Source: Frankia alni ACN14a (GTDB taxonomy: Bacteria > Actinomycetota > Actinomycetes > Frankiales > Frankiaceae). From it: a stretch of DNA of 64,000 nt. The stretch spans positions 2,784,962 through 2,848,961 of the forward strand of contig NC_008278.1 in assembly GCF_000058485.1 (NCBI RefSeq), given 5' to 3'. Made by a program: the position numbers and the translations under genes. The notes under the pieces were generated by a model. The model saw only the letters and a list, made by a program, of their open reading frames with translations, was not told where the DNA came from and ran no database searches. Below are positions 48,090-57,064 of this stretch, one piece after another (position 1 is the first letter of the stretch; each line of letters begins with the position of its first letter).

Positions 48090-48269
48090 TTGGCTCACGA
48101 CAATCAGCTCGACAGTCTCGTGTTCACGCTGGTCCCGGAGAATCGCGACGTGGTGGCTGTCGGCCAGACGGCGGTGCAAGCCGGCCTCGCTGGTTTGACG
48201 CCGTCAAGTCTGCGACGTGCATCCCGGTCGACGCCACCATCGGCCACGCTGAGGACTTCGCGCGCGTGA
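48090..48269 (+). CDS. Possible small protein, 59 residues
   Basis: TTG start reading AHDNQLDSLVFTLVPENRD then VVAVGQTAVQAGLAGLTPS before becoming Ser/Arg-rich. The first 40 residues look protein-like. It ends overlapping the first copy of the 51-bp repeat. No family is recognised; it may be the 5' remnant of a longer gene. Confidence 0.3.
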   Translation: MAHDNQLDSLVFTLVPENRDVVAVGQTAVQAGLAGLTPSSLRRASRSTPPSATLRTSRA

Positions 48270-48316
48270 CGATCAGCGACGACGACCGCTGGCTACTCAG
48301 CTACTACCGGAGCTCG
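48266..48316 (+). repeat. 51-bp direct repeat, left copy
   Basis: Matches 50915-50965 at 45 of 51 positions in the same orientation and the same frame, beginning GTGACGATCAGCGACGACGA. The reading frame starting here is 31 codons (TISDDDRWLLSYYRSS, then unrelated residues). See the findings for the segment it brackets. Confidence 0.85.
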
Positions 48317-48446
48317 CCGGTTCCGCCAGGCGGATCGGTTCTACGGCGACGGGTCTCGTGATCCCGGATCTGACCCCGAGCGTCTCGTCGGTCGATATTC
48401 GGTTCGCGTGCCGTGAGACGTTTATGAGCATATTGGAGATGCGACG

Positions 48447-50054
48447 ATGTCATGGTTCGACGCCGGACCCCGGGAGGCGGATGTCGCGCTCGCTTTCCAT
48501 CTGTGCACCCCGGTGTCAGTCCGGTGCCTGCCCTTCGGGGGCGCACCGTGGGCCGGCGCATCCGTGGTGGTGGCCACCGCCCGCGTGGGTCCGCTCGCGG
48601 CGCGGTTCGCCCGGGAACTGTCCGCGGCTGGGGCACGTACGCGGATCGTGGAGGTGGCCGAGCTCACTGGCGGTGAAGGCGCGAGCCCGATAGGAGAAGT
48701 GGCCCGGATGTTGCGTGAGCAGCCGGGCCCGCGGTGGCTGGTCTGGGTGTCGGTGCCCGCGGTCACGCCGGCGGCGGTGAGCAGCGTCCACGGGGCTCGC
48801 ACCATGGCCGAGCTGGCCTGCCTGCGGGCTGCGGCCCGTGGGCTGGTGGAAGGCTGGGAGGAACACGGCCTCGGCGGTATGATCGTGGTCGTCGGATCGG
48901 GCGGTGGCCTGGATGAACTGGGCGACCCGGGTAACGGGGCGCTCACCGGCTTCGCGAGCGCGCTGGGCCAGGAGTACCCGGAGTCCGGGATCGCCGTGGT
49001 CGACGTCGGGGACCAGAGATCCGCGGCGCTCGCGAGCCGAATCGTCGGCTTGGGGCGCCCGCCCGCCGGTCACCACGAGCTCGGCCTGAGCGGAGCCGGC
49101 TACCTGGCGACGGACCTTGTGCCCGTGCGGTCGTCGGTCGTGGACGCCGGTTCGGCCCCGCCCGGCACGGGTGTGCTGGACGCTCTGCGGGAGCCGGACG
49201 CCGCCGTGGTGGTATCCGGCGATGTGAGCGGCATCGTCGCCCGCATCGTGTGCTCCGCCGCCGAAGGGCTGGCCGGTCCGGCGCCCGGACAACTCTTCCT
49301 GCTCGGTCCGACTTCCCCCGTCGGCGGCCCGTCGCGCCGGGCGCTGGACGCGGTGGAGGTCCAGGCGATGGTGACCCGCCTCCGGGCCGCCGGCATCCGG
49401 GTACACCACGTCGGGGTGGATGTCCGCGCTGCCCGGGGGATGCGCGAGTTCGGCGAACGGCTCCGCCTCGACGCGGTGACGGTCCGCACCGTGGTTCACA
49501 TCGCGGGCAGCGGACGGTCCGGCGGGATCGCCGACACGCCCGTCGGAGAGTGGGAAGCGGCCGTGGCAGCGGAGGTCGTGGGCTTCGACAACCTGCTGTC
49601 CGCCGCCGGGGACGGCGTCCGCCTGGTCATCGCGCACGGTTCGCCGGTCGCCATGCTGGGCCCGCCGGCTGGCACGGGGCGTTCGGCCGCCAACGAGTAT
49701 CTCGCCCGATCCGTGTCGCGGCTGCGGGCGGAGCGCCCCGGGGTTGTGGCCCAGTACGTCGAATGGCCGCTGTGGGAGGGCCTCGAGGTCGACGACGCCG
49801 CGGCGGGCACCACCCGGTTCGCGGGCGCGAGCCTGGACCGTCTTCCCGTGGATCGCGGGGTGGCGTGGGCCTCCGTGCTCGCCGGACAGGCGGCCACGCT
49901 TCCGGCACGCCTGGCCGTGCTTCCCGCCCCCGTTCCGCCGCTCGCCCGGGTCGCGCTCAGCGGCCCTTCGGACCGACGCGGCGTAGGAGCGACTACCGGG
50001 CCCGTGCCGGGGCGCTGTGATGTGGCCGACGCAGGCGAAGGAGAACGGACGTGA
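48447..50054 (+). CDS. PKS ketoreductase-like protein with degenerate active site
   Basis: 535 residues with the two-lobed layout of PKS KR domains (structural plus catalytic Rossmann subdomains). The first lobe carries GALTGFASALGQEYPESG, reminiscent of PUFA-synthase-type KRs. The second should bind NADPH, but its glycine motif reads LLGPTSPVGG instead of TGGxxGxG. The active-site strip reads HGSPVAMLGPPAGTGRSAANEYL: Ser399 remains, but the catalytic Tyr position is Arg412; the following Asn is kept. Either it is a pseudoenzyme or partner, or it has different chemistry. There is no ACP or KS domain. ATG 48447 has GGAGATG upstream; the next gene follows after 11 bp. Confidence 0.7.
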   Translation: MSWFDAGPREADVALAFHLCTPVSVRCLPFGGAPWAGASVVVATARVGPLAARFARELSAAGARTRIVEVAELTGGEGASPIGEVARMLREQPGPRWLVWVSVPAVTPAAVSSVHGARTMAELACLRAAARGLVEGWEEHGLGGMIVVVGSGGGLDELGDPGNGALTGFASALGQEYPESGIAVVDVGDQRSAALASRIVGLGRPPAGHHELGLSGAGYLATDLVPVRSSVVDAGSAPPGTGVLDALREPDAAVVVSGDVSGIVARIVCSAAEGLAGPAPGQLFLLGPTSPVGGPSRRALDAVEVQAMVTRLRAAGIRVHHVGVDVRAARGMREFGERLRLDAVTVRTVVHIAGSGRSGGIADTPVGEWEAAVAAEVVGFDNLLSAAGDGVRLVIAHGSPVAMLGPPAGTGRSAANEYLARSVSRLRAERPGVVAQYVEWPLWEGLEVDDAAAGTTRFAGASLDRLPVDRGVAWASVLAGQAATLPARLAVLPAPVPPLARVALSGPSDRRGVGATTGPVPGRCDVADAGEGERT

Positions 50055-50065
50055 AGGAAGGCCCG

Positions 50066-50842
50066 ATGACGACCGGCAGCGCCTGCTCGTTGCCCGAAGC
50101 GGCCCCGCAGGCCCCGCAGGCCCCGCACGAGCCGAACACGGCACCTCTCCCCGAACCCGCGTCCCGGGTATGGGCGGCCAGGGTCTTCCCGGTGGAGCCG
50201 TCCCCGGTCGAGCTGCCCGCGCTGTGGGGACGGCCCCTGGACATGGCGCTCCACATCATCGAATGGGTGCACCGGCACGTACGGAAGGCCGAGGTGGACG
50301 AGCGGTGGCTGCGTGAGCGGTTCCTGCGCCGCACGCCGGCGGAGATCCTTTCCGAGGGGATCACCTTCGGTGTGCGGCCGTGCCCGGAGCGTACGGTCGT
50401 CGCCTCCACCGCGCTGTGCGTGAACGACATTCCCCACACGGTGGTCGCGCATGAGTTCCAGTCGTCAAAGACCGAACCGCCGCTCCTGCATTTTGCGATC
50501 GAACTGGATACGGACGACGGTTCATACTTCTTTGACTTCGGCTGGGAGACGATGTTCATCCGCGGCTCCTACACCGTCGGCGAGGGGCCCAAACGGATGA
50601 TCGGCCTGCAACGCATTCCGATGCCACCCGGCTCCGGGCCCCTCCTGCTGAACGCCCGGCCGCTGGAGCTTCTCCACCTGGTGTCGAGCAAGGAATTCGA
50701 TGTAGACGAGATGATCGACCGACAGGTCGCCGACCTCGGCCGCGGGATCAGCCCGCGCCTGCTCGAGGAACGCCTCATCTTCAACCATGCGGCCAGTATG
50801 TTCAATGCCGAGGCAAGCCGCCAGGGCAATGCCGGGCGTTGA
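50066..50842 (+). CDS. Unknown protein paired with the KR-like gene
   Basis: 258 residues, no recognised domain. The N-terminal 40 residues are Ala/Pro-rich and probably disordered. A folded part follows: WGRPLDMALHIIEWVHRHV, RRTPAEILSEGITFG, TALCVNDIPHTVVAHEF, LLHFAIELDTDDGSYFFDFG and METMFIRGSY-like strands. The Cys-then-His order around TALCVNDIPHTVV is faintly like papain-fold or transglutaminase-like enzymes, but I cannot assign it. ATG 50066 is preferred to the GTG at 50051 because AAGGAAGG lies five bases upstream. It is tightly spaced with the KR-like gene and must be co-expressed with it. Confidence 0.75.
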   Translation: MTTGSACSLPEAAPQAPQAPHEPNTAPLPEPASRVWAARVFPVEPSPVELPALWGRPLDMALHIIEWVHRHVRKAEVDERWLRERFLRRTPAEILSEGITFGVRPCPERTVVASTALCVNDIPHTVVAHEFQSSKTEPPLLHFAIELDTDDGSYFFDFGWETMFIRGSYTVGEGPKRMIGLQRIPMPPGSGPLLLNARPLELLHLVSSKEFDVDEMIDRQVADLGRGISPRLLEERLIFNHAASMFNAEASRQGNAGR

Positions 50843-50914
50843 AGCGACCGGGGATCTACGCGATCCGTGACCACCTGCTGTGACCCGGTGGGGCCCCGTC
50901 GAGGGAGTGAAATC

Positions 50915-50965
50915 GTGGCGATCAGCGACAACGACCGCTGGCTATGCAGCTGCCACCGGAGCTCG
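50915..50965 (+). repeat. 51-bp direct repeat, right copy
   Basis: Second copy of the 48266-48316 repeat, 45 of 51 identical. It lies at the start of a 42-codon ORF with a good ribosome-binding site. Together the copies bracket the KR-like and unknown genes (about 2.65 kb apart). Confidence 0.85.
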
Positions 50966-51043
50966 GAGATACACGGCGCGCTGCTCCGCGAGCTGGCGTG
51001 TCGGCACGAAATCCGCGGGGAGTCGATCGATTTCACGCTGTAA
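50915..51043 (+). CDS. 42-residue ORF beginning with the repeat
   Basis: GTG start with GAGGGAG seven bases upstream. It reads MAISDNDRWLCSCHRSS, then EIHGALLRELACRHEIRG, ending SIDFTL before TAA. The pattern DRWL..(Y/H)RSSEI.GAL..RLA resembles the first helix of some ferritin-like proteins, but this is a weak impression. Probably a fragment; it may still be translated. Confidence 0.35.
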   Translation: MAISDNDRWLCSCHRSSEIHGALLRELACRHEIRGESIDFTL

Positions 51044-51077
51044 ACTTCCTGCCATCCGCGCCTGCCTTGGAGGCAAA

Positions 51078-52310
51078 TTGACGCGCCAATCTGTTCGGCT
51101 ATCGACGGTCGTGATGACCCATCCGCGGCGGGATGAGGCGGCCCGCCGGCTGCAGAGTCAGTATCCGGAACTGGAGATGCGGATCGTACATGATCCGGAT
51201 CCTTCCGGGCCGCCGGCCACATTGCGGACCGCGAGGCTGGCATGGAAGACGGTCGCCGAGAGCGCGACGCATCATCTGGTGCTGCAGGACGACGTGGAGC
51301 TATGCGACGAGTTCGCCGCGGCAGCATATCAGGCGATCGCCTCAGGGCCATCCGGGCCGCTGTCGTTCTTTGCCAACTGGGCATCTCGCTCTGGTCAGCT
51401 GGTACGGCTGGCAGCTCTGAGCGGTGCGTCCTGGGCCCCGGTGATGGATCCCTACATTCCCACCCAAGCGCTGTTGCTGCCGGCTCCGCTGGCCCTTGAG
51501 TTTGCGGAGTTCGCAGAGACCCTTCCGTCCACCGTCCCCGACAATCAGGCCATGGCCCACTTTCTTCGGAGTAAGGAGATGACCGCCAGTGTGTGTTGCC
51601 CCAACTTGGTCGAGCATGCGGATGCGGACAGCCTGCTGCTACACGATGTCATGTTCGGGGTGCGCAGATCGGTAGTCTTTCCACGTAATGGTGAGCAAGT
51701 GTCCGGAGCCCTCGAAAGCGGAACGGTGGAGTCGCGATGCATCCCTCACTTCGAGAGCCTCTCCGGCTTCTCCATTGTCTTCTTCAGGGAGGGTCGGGGA
51801 GATGAATCGACATGGAGCATGACGTCTCACGAAGTACTCGGCGATTGTGGAATGTCCAAGTCCGACATCGTCGGAAAATTCCGCGAGGACCTGGCGAAGA
51901 ATCCGCAGGCAGCGCCGCCGGTGTCAGGTCTCAGTCACCCTTTCGTCTTTCAGTTGTGGATAACCTCATTCATTCTCGGGGCAGTCGCGTCACAACTTCT
52001 CGGCGGTCCCGATCGCGACGTCCTGGACATAGGATTGAAGCGCCCCTGGGCACGTCAGGCGTTGGAGACCATACCGGCCGGAAAGCTGCGAAGATTCGTA
52101 CCCGCGGAGCAGCTTGCAGAGGCCTCCGCACGACTGCTGGGACTCTGTACGGATGCTCTTGGAGCCGGCTTCGTGGCGCCCGCCCAATGGCCAGAACTAC
52201 TTGACATTCCCTTCCGCTTCAAGGAACCCGAACATCATAAAAGGCGAGGCTCTGCGTACCCTGACACTAGGTCGACAGGGCTGAGTCGAGCAGGCGGGAA
52301 TGGTTCATGA
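51078..52310 (+). CDS. Glycosyltransferase-like protein (GT-A fold, GT25-like)
   Basis: About 410 residues. The N-terminal part reads VRLSTVVMTHPRRDEAARRL, RIVHDPDPSGPPATLRTARLAW, then HHLVLQDDVELCDEFAAAAY, which is the layout of GT-A enzymes with an acidic metal-binding DD, like family 25 glycosyltransferases. The region up to LLLPAPLALEF and DNQAMAHFL continues that pattern. The C-terminal 200 residues are unassigned. The start is uncertain: TTG 51078 has GGAGG four bases upstream; ATG 51114 is an alternative. The stop overlaps the next glycosyltransferase start (ATGA). Likely role: sugar transfer in the same pathway as the minus-strand sugar genes. Confidence 0.65.
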   Translation: MTRQSVRLSTVVMTHPRRDEAARRLQSQYPELEMRIVHDPDPSGPPATLRTARLAWKTVAESATHHLVLQDDVELCDEFAAAAYQAIASGPSGPLSFFANWASRSGQLVRLAALSGASWAPVMDPYIPTQALLLPAPLALEFAEFAETLPSTVPDNQAMAHFLRSKEMTASVCCPNLVEHADADSLLLHDVMFGVRRSVVFPRNGEQVSGALESGTVESRCIPHFESLSGFSIVFFREGRGDESTWSMTSHEVLGDCGMSKSDIVGKFREDLAKNPQAAPPVSGLSHPFVFQLWITSFILGAVASQLLGGPDRDVLDIGLKRPWARQALETIPAGKLRRFVPAEQLAEASARLLGLCTDALGAGFVAPAQWPELLDIPFRFKEPEHHKRRGSAYPDTRSTGLSRAGGNGS

Positions 52311-53161
52311 ATGGGCGGCTACTCTGTAGCGTCATTGTCCCGACATACAATCGAGCAAGGTTACTCGACTACACGTTGGCATCGCTTCTTAGACAGAGCA
52401 TCAACGTACAGCAATTCGAGGTTCTGGTTGTCGATGACGGCTCCAGCGACTCGACGCCTGACGTGGTCGAACAATACAGCTCCTACCTCACGCTCCGCTA
52501 CTTCACGCAGCAGGACGCGGGGTACCGTGCGGCCAAGGCCCGTAATGTCGGTATAGCCAACGCGAGCTCGGACATCTGCGTCTTCCTCGACTGCGGTGTA
52601 ATTGCGCATTCCGAATGCCTGCGCGCCCATGTGAATGTCCATGCCGCTCAATCCTGTTCGACGGCCGTCTGCGGATACGTCTACGGACTGAGCTTCGATG
52701 ATCACGATGCCGATGCGATCCGCAAGGGAATCGATCTGACCCGTCTGGACGAAGAATTGGCCGGACTCTCCCTCGCGTCCAGATGGGAGGATCCGCGCGA
52801 GACGTTCTACCGGAAATATTCGGACTCCTTCGGTGGTCTGCCCGCGCCCTGGGTCGTCTACTGGACCTGCAACGCGTCGGCCAGAACGAGTCAGCTCTGC
52901 GAGGTCGGAATGTTCGACGAGGCGTACCGATCCTGGGGGGCCGAGGACATCGATCTCGGCTACCGGTTGCATCGAGCGGGCACGCGATTTGTCCTCAGCC
53001 GCGAGGCGGCATCGCTGCACTGGCCACATCCGAAGGACCGTGCCGCCAACACCGCCTCGGTCATGGATAACTACGCCTACTTCAGGTTGACCTACGACGA
53101 CCCCGCGGTGCGGTTGGTGGGCCGCGTTCCCTTGTTCGAACTCAACGACCTGCTCCTGTGA
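52307..53161 (+). CDS. Family 2 glycosyltransferase
   Basis: 284 residues, clear GT2: CSVIVPTYNRARLLDYTL, VLVVDDGSSDSTPDV, the RAAKARNVGIANA nucleotide site, metal-site region VFLDCGVIAH (normally DxD/DxG), and the C-terminal galactosyltransferase motif SWGAEDIDLGYRLHRAG. The C-terminal motif resembles bifunctional chondroitin/hyaluronan-type and actinobacterial antibiotic glycosyltransferases. It has no membrane segment. It is translationally coupled to the upstream gene by a four-base overlap. Confidence 0.9.
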   Translation: MNGRLLCSVIVPTYNRARLLDYTLASLLRQSINVQQFEVLVVDDGSSDSTPDVVEQYSSYLTLRYFTQQDAGYRAAKARNVGIANASSDICVFLDCGVIAHSECLRAHVNVHAAQSCSTAVCGYVYGLSFDDHDADAIRKGIDLTRLDEELAGLSLASRWEDPRETFYRKYSDSFGGLPAPWVVYWTCNASARTSQLCEVGMFDEAYRSWGAEDIDLGYRLHRAGTRFVLSREAASLHWPHPKDRAANTASVMDNYAYFRLTYDDPAVRLVGRVPLFELNDLLL

Positions 53162-53349
53162 TCGTGACCGGCACTCGCCGAGGAGTGCTTACCGACGATC
53201 CTCACCTCACCTCACCTCACCCCGCTCCGCCCCCGCCGCAGCACTCGACCGCATCCTGCGCTGGTCCCGGTAGCGGTGCCGCCACCGGGCCAACACCCAG
53301 GACCAGCCACTGCCGGCGCAGGGGCCATCAATGCGCAGAGGCCACCAGA

Positions 53350-54060
53350 TCAAGCTGGCCTGCTGTCGTTGTTCGGGTGGGCGGCGCCCGGCCGACGCGG
53401 GGATGATACCGCAGAAGAAGTTATTCCGAGGGGGATTCCCGCCTTTTTCACGGCATCGAGTCGCGACACCGCCCCCAGCTTCATCAGAATATTGCTGACA
53501 TGACGTTTGACCGTGTCCTCGGTGATTCCGAGCCGACGCGCAATCTGCATGTTCGTCGCGGCCTCAGCCACAATCTCTATGACCTCCATCTCTCGCTTGG
53601 AGAGTACTTCGCGCACGCCCGGCAGCGCCTCTCCCTCGTCGTCGCGAGGCAGGATGACGACCTTGGAATCCTGGTCGTTCAGAAGCAGCCAGACGGTGGC
53701 GAGCAGGTGGTCCCGGCGGGTCGCGATCGGCAGGTAAGCACTCGCCCCGCGGCGAAGAAAGGCCTGGGCTGTCGACATGTTGCTGTCCCGCCCGAGCACC
53801 AGGACCCGAGAATGCGGATATGCAGCAATCGCCTGATCAACCCGTGTCACATCCGTCTCGAAGGGGCCGCTGGCGTCGACAATCGTCACCTGGACGTTCG
53901 CGATGCCCTCTCCGAGTGCAGGGAGGATGTGACCATCGTCCACCGTAGCGGCAACAAAAGCGTAGTCGGCTGACTCGATCATTCTTGCGAGACCGTCGCG
54001 CAGCAATGCATTACCGCTGATTAGAAGTGTCCCAGCGCGTACCGTTTCGTCGCGGTGCAC
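53350..54060 (-). CDS. LuxR/NarL-type regulator with degenerate receiver
   Basis: 236 residues. The C-terminal GerE/LuxR helix-turn-helix is typical: LSKREMEVIEIVAEAATNMQ, IARRLGITEDTVKRHVSNIL. The N-terminal 130 residues have a receiver-like fold (TLLISGNALLRDGLARMI, VTIVDAS, SRVLVLG), but the phosphorylation Asp lies in VTIVDASGPF without the usual acidic pair, so it may be phosphorylation-independent. GTG 54060 has GGAGG five bases upstream; TTG 54072 is an alternative. It converges on the glycosyltransferase pair and is the only intact regulator of the 43-54 kb gene set. Confidence 0.85.
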   Translation of the reverse strand: MHRDETVRAGTLLISGNALLRDGLARMIESADYAFVAATVDDGHILPALGEGIANVQVTIVDASGPFETDVTRVDQAIAAYPHSRVLVLGRDSNMSTAQAFLRRGASAYLPIATRRDHLLATVWLLLNDQDSKVVILPRDDEGEALPGVREVLSKREMEVIEIVAEAATNMQIARRLGITEDTVKRHVSNILMKLGAVSRLDAVKKAGIPLGITSSAVSSPRRPGAAHPNNDSRPA

Positions 54061-54120
54061 CCACTCCTCCAAAGATCGATCACGCCGTGCGCTCTCCAGG
54101 AAACGATCTTGTGCAACGTG

Positions 54121-54758
54121 CTATGAGGATTCATTGTCGCCGAGCCCGGCCGGCCGCCCCTCTGGGCAGTGGACCAGCAAGCCGGAGGAGCACCGCGCGG
54201 ACTTTCCATGCGACTGGTGCCGGCCGCCGGCGTGGAGGCGCAGGTTAAGGCCGGTGATGTGCTTGGCGTCGTCGGAGGCGAGGAAAAGGAACAGCGCCAG
54301 CGAGCCGACGGCGCTCGGCTCGATGTGCGGAATCGGCATCGTCTCCAAAGCCGCAAACGCCTTCTCGGCGCCCTCGCGGGTGGTTTTCTCCAGGCTGGGG
54401 CGGAACGACCTGCAGATGGGGTCGTTCTGCAGCAGGCCGATCGCGCCGGCGTTTGCCGCGCCGATCAGGTCGACATCAGTTCCATCGACGAACACGCCCG
54501 CCAGCGAAAGGTCGTGCCACGGGCAGAAGCCCGCCTACCCGAGTACGATTTCCAGCCCCGACCGAGTGCGTCGATCACCTTGACGATCTGCGCGAGAATC
54601 TCCGGCGTCGCCCGCGGAAAGGGAACGCTCGCGATCGGCTCACAGAGGTCCACCGCGATGACGTCCGCGCCCGCGATCGTCAGCCGCACCGCGTGGCTGA
54701 GGCCCTGGCCACCCGCGGTTCCGGTGATCAACGAGACCCTGCCGTCGAGCTTGCCCAT
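54121..54758 (-). pseudogene. Decayed mycofactocin-coupled short-chain dehydrogenase
   Basis: From 54758 the minus strand reads GKLDGRVSLITGTAGGQGLS, then HAVRLTIAGADVIAVDLCEP and ASVPFPRATPEIL, matching the N-terminus of mycofactocin-coupled SDRs (long ADP-binding loop). The frame is then lost. In another frame, around 54495-54240, the C-terminal part appears: TTREGAEKAFAALETMPIPH, IEPSAVGSLALFLFLASDDA and HITGLNLRLHAGG. The central catalytic Ser-Tyr-Lys part is missing. Its link to mycofactocin matches the mftF-like gene 10 kb away. Confidence 0.8.
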
Positions 54759-55680
54759 AGTGAATCCTTCCGGGGTCGTTCGGGTTGACGGTGCGGCCCG
54801 CTCGGCGGCGGGCCGGCCGGCGACGACTCGCGACGGGTCGGCATAAAAAGTCCACGACTTTTCGGTGATCTCGGTGACGACGCTCCATGCCGACGAGATC
54901 GCCCTTGTTGATCACGGACGACGACGCCTTGACGACGACTGACAAGGTGACACCGGTGGCCGCGCCAGCTCGCGTAGTCGGCGAGTGCCAGGTTCCGCAC
55001 TCGACAGGTGATCTCCGACATCAGCCAGCCTGTTCCCGGCGTCCGATCTGGTTATCGTGGTGACTCCGATCATCTCGTCCGGTCGGCCTGCGCTGGCCGA
55101 TCACCGTCATTGGTCCGACTGACTACGAAAATAGAATGAAACGGGTTTTACGGTCAACCGGCCAGCGTGGCGACAGGGCAGCCGCCGAGCGCCGAAAGTC
55201 CTCGGCCCCGCGAGGCCCAGGGGCCGCTGCCTGGGCAAAACCAGCCTGCCCCGAGCCGGCTGTGCTGGCGAGCGACGACTCGAAGTCTTTCCGGCGGGCG
55301 CGCTACCTCGGCGGCGGCCCCTCGGCATTGCCGAGGGACTGTCAGACGGTGCGACGGCCGCTGGGGCGGGCCGCATGGAGAGGACGGACGGGCACCGGCT
55401 TCAGCCAGACGAGGTGTCCGCCGGCACTGACGCACGGGTGACGTCAACGGAGAAGGATCTCGGGGCACGAGTTCGCTCGTCACGCGCAGCAGCATCAGTC
55501 CGAGAGCGTCGCGCGTCAGGGTGTAAACGACCACACCATAACCATCCGGCCCGCCCGACATGGGCACTGCCCGGCAGATAGACGCGCAGGTCACCGCCCA
55601 AATCGGGGTCTGGAGCCCCACAGGGTTCGGTGAAGAGCGGCTCGGCGACATCACGGACAGCCGTCCCGGTGCGTAGACTC
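54759..55680. other. 920-bp stretch without a supported gene
   Basis: A minus-strand segment near 54900-55020 begins MSEITCRVRNLALADYASW with protein-like composition but breaks quickly, so it may be another remnant. About 55545-55620 is similar to about 42175-42255. The rest is GC-rich without recognisable coding. Confidence 0.4.
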
Positions 55681-56389
55681 TCATCGCTGCGCGCGCATGA
55701 GGCTGACGGCTTTGCGTACTTCCGCCGTGAAGAGGTCGGGTTCCTCCCAGGCGGCGAAGTGGCCGCCGCGGGAACGTCGCGAAGTTGAGGTGGATACCCT
55801 CAAGTCCGGCGGGCTGCAGCGCGGCGATCTCTTCGGTGACGGCGGCGCCGAGGTTGCCGCCCTGCGCGTACCAGTGGTGGTAGCCGTGCCGTTCCATGAG
55901 GGTGCTCCAGGCCCGCGCGGTGCGCTTGAAGTCCCATCCCGGTTCCGTGGGGGGCTGGGAGAAACCGAAGCCGGGCAGGCTGGGAATGACCAGGTGGAAG
56001 GCATCGCTGACGGCCCCGCCGTGGTCCTGGGGGTGGGTCAGTGGGGCGATCACGTGCCGGAATTCCAGGACGGAACCCGGCCAGCCATGGGTCATGAGCA
56101 GCGGAGTGGCGTCCGCGTGGGGTGAGCGGATGTGGAGGAAGGCGATGTCCAGGCCGTCGATCTGGGTGGTGGAGTGGTTGTAGGAGTTGAGGAGTTGTTC
56201 GGCCAGGCGCCAGTCGTAGCTGGTGCACCAGTACTTCACGAGACTTTTGATCCTGGCAAGCTGGGGGCCCTGGCTGGTGTCTGTGACGGTCTCGGGGGCC
56301 GGCCAGCGCGTGCGGTCCAGACGGAGGTGCAGGTCTTGCAGGTCCGCCTCGGGAACGGCGATCGGGGAGGGGACGACGGGGTGGGTCAT
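55681..56389 (-). pseudogene. Internally deleted epoxide hydrolase
   Basis: From ATG 56389 the minus strand encodes the N-terminal part of an EHN-type epoxide hydrolase: FAV-like IAVPEADLQDLHLRLDRTRW, WRLAEQLLNSYNHSTTQIDG, oxyanion HGWPGS, and the nucleophile region YAQGGNLGAAV (Asp position reads GGN/GGD-like). After FATFP it shifts frame and jumps to the C-terminal RGGHFAAWEEPDLF with the catalytic His. About 130 residues (lid and cap region) are missing. It is therefore inactive. Confidence 0.8.
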
Positions 56390-56969
56390 GGTGTGCTCCG
56401 GTCGACGGTGATGGTGGTGCCGGAGATGTGCCGGCCTCCTTCGCCGGCGAGGTGTGCGACGGTTGCCGCGATGTCCGAGAGGTCCGAGGGGTCCGCTGCC
56501 GCGATGTCCGAGGGGTCCGCGTAGCGGCCGAGCGGTGTGGCATCGCGGAAGATTGCGGCCATGGGGCCGTCTGCCGGGTTGGCCTCGGTGTCGGTCGAGC
56601 CGGGCTGGACCATTACCGCGGTGATGCCCTGGGGCCGACCTCACGGGCCATTGCTCGCGTCAGGCCGCCCAGCGCGGATTTGCTCGCCGTGTCCACGACG
56701 GCGCCGGGGATGGGGACACGGTCGGCGAAGTTCGGCCGCACTGTTCACGGCGCCGGACAGGGCTTCGGCGTCAGCGCTGTCCGCCGGCAGCCCGATCGCG
56801 GAACGTCCCAGCTCCTGGAGCTCCTCGGCCGGCGCTGCCGCCTGCTCGTGAGAGTTGGTGTAGGTGAAAGCGACGTCGGCGCCCTCCTGGTCCCAGCCTT
56901 CGCACGGTTGCGGCACCGATGCCGCTGCTTCCCCCGTGACCAGAGCGGCCTGGCCGGACGGTTTGTCAT
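56386..56969 (-). pseudogene. Frameshifted SDR (3-oxoacyl-reductase-like)
   Basis: Reading from 56969 in changing frames: SGQAALVTGEAAASV, QEGADVAFTYTNSHEQAAA, AEELQELGRSAIGLPADSA, then a break, an SDR mid-part with TASKSALGGLTRAM in another frame, and finally VQPGSTDTEANPADGPM and HISGTTITVDRS to the stop at 56386. The parts match one SDR of about 245 residues with at least two frameshifts. It overlaps the start of the epoxide hydrolase remnant by 4 bp, so the two were once one operon, divergent from the MarR gene. Confidence 0.75.
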
Positions 56970-56999
56970 CGTGCCCTCCAGCTTCTTCCTGTCACTTTC

Positions 57000-57042
57000 C
57001 TTGCCTAAGCAAGTGTTATCCTAGTTTCCTTGCTTAGGCAAG
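57000..57042. promoter_or_regulatory. Twin MarR operator sites
   Basis: CTTGCCTAAGCAAG at 57000-57013 and CTTGCTTAGGCAAG at 57029-57042 are reverse complements of each other and each nearly palindromic; their centres are 29 bp apart. They lie between the marR start and the divergent SDR/epoxide-hydrolase remnants, a standard place for a MarR repressor to control both directions. Confidence 0.8.
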
Positions 57043-57064
57043 TTATCTCGGGCAAGATGGCAGA

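Noticed and set aside
53200-53225. Short CCTCA tandem repeats as a possible CRISPR or regulatory array
   Set aside because: Only a few 5-bp units with no spacers; simple sequence.
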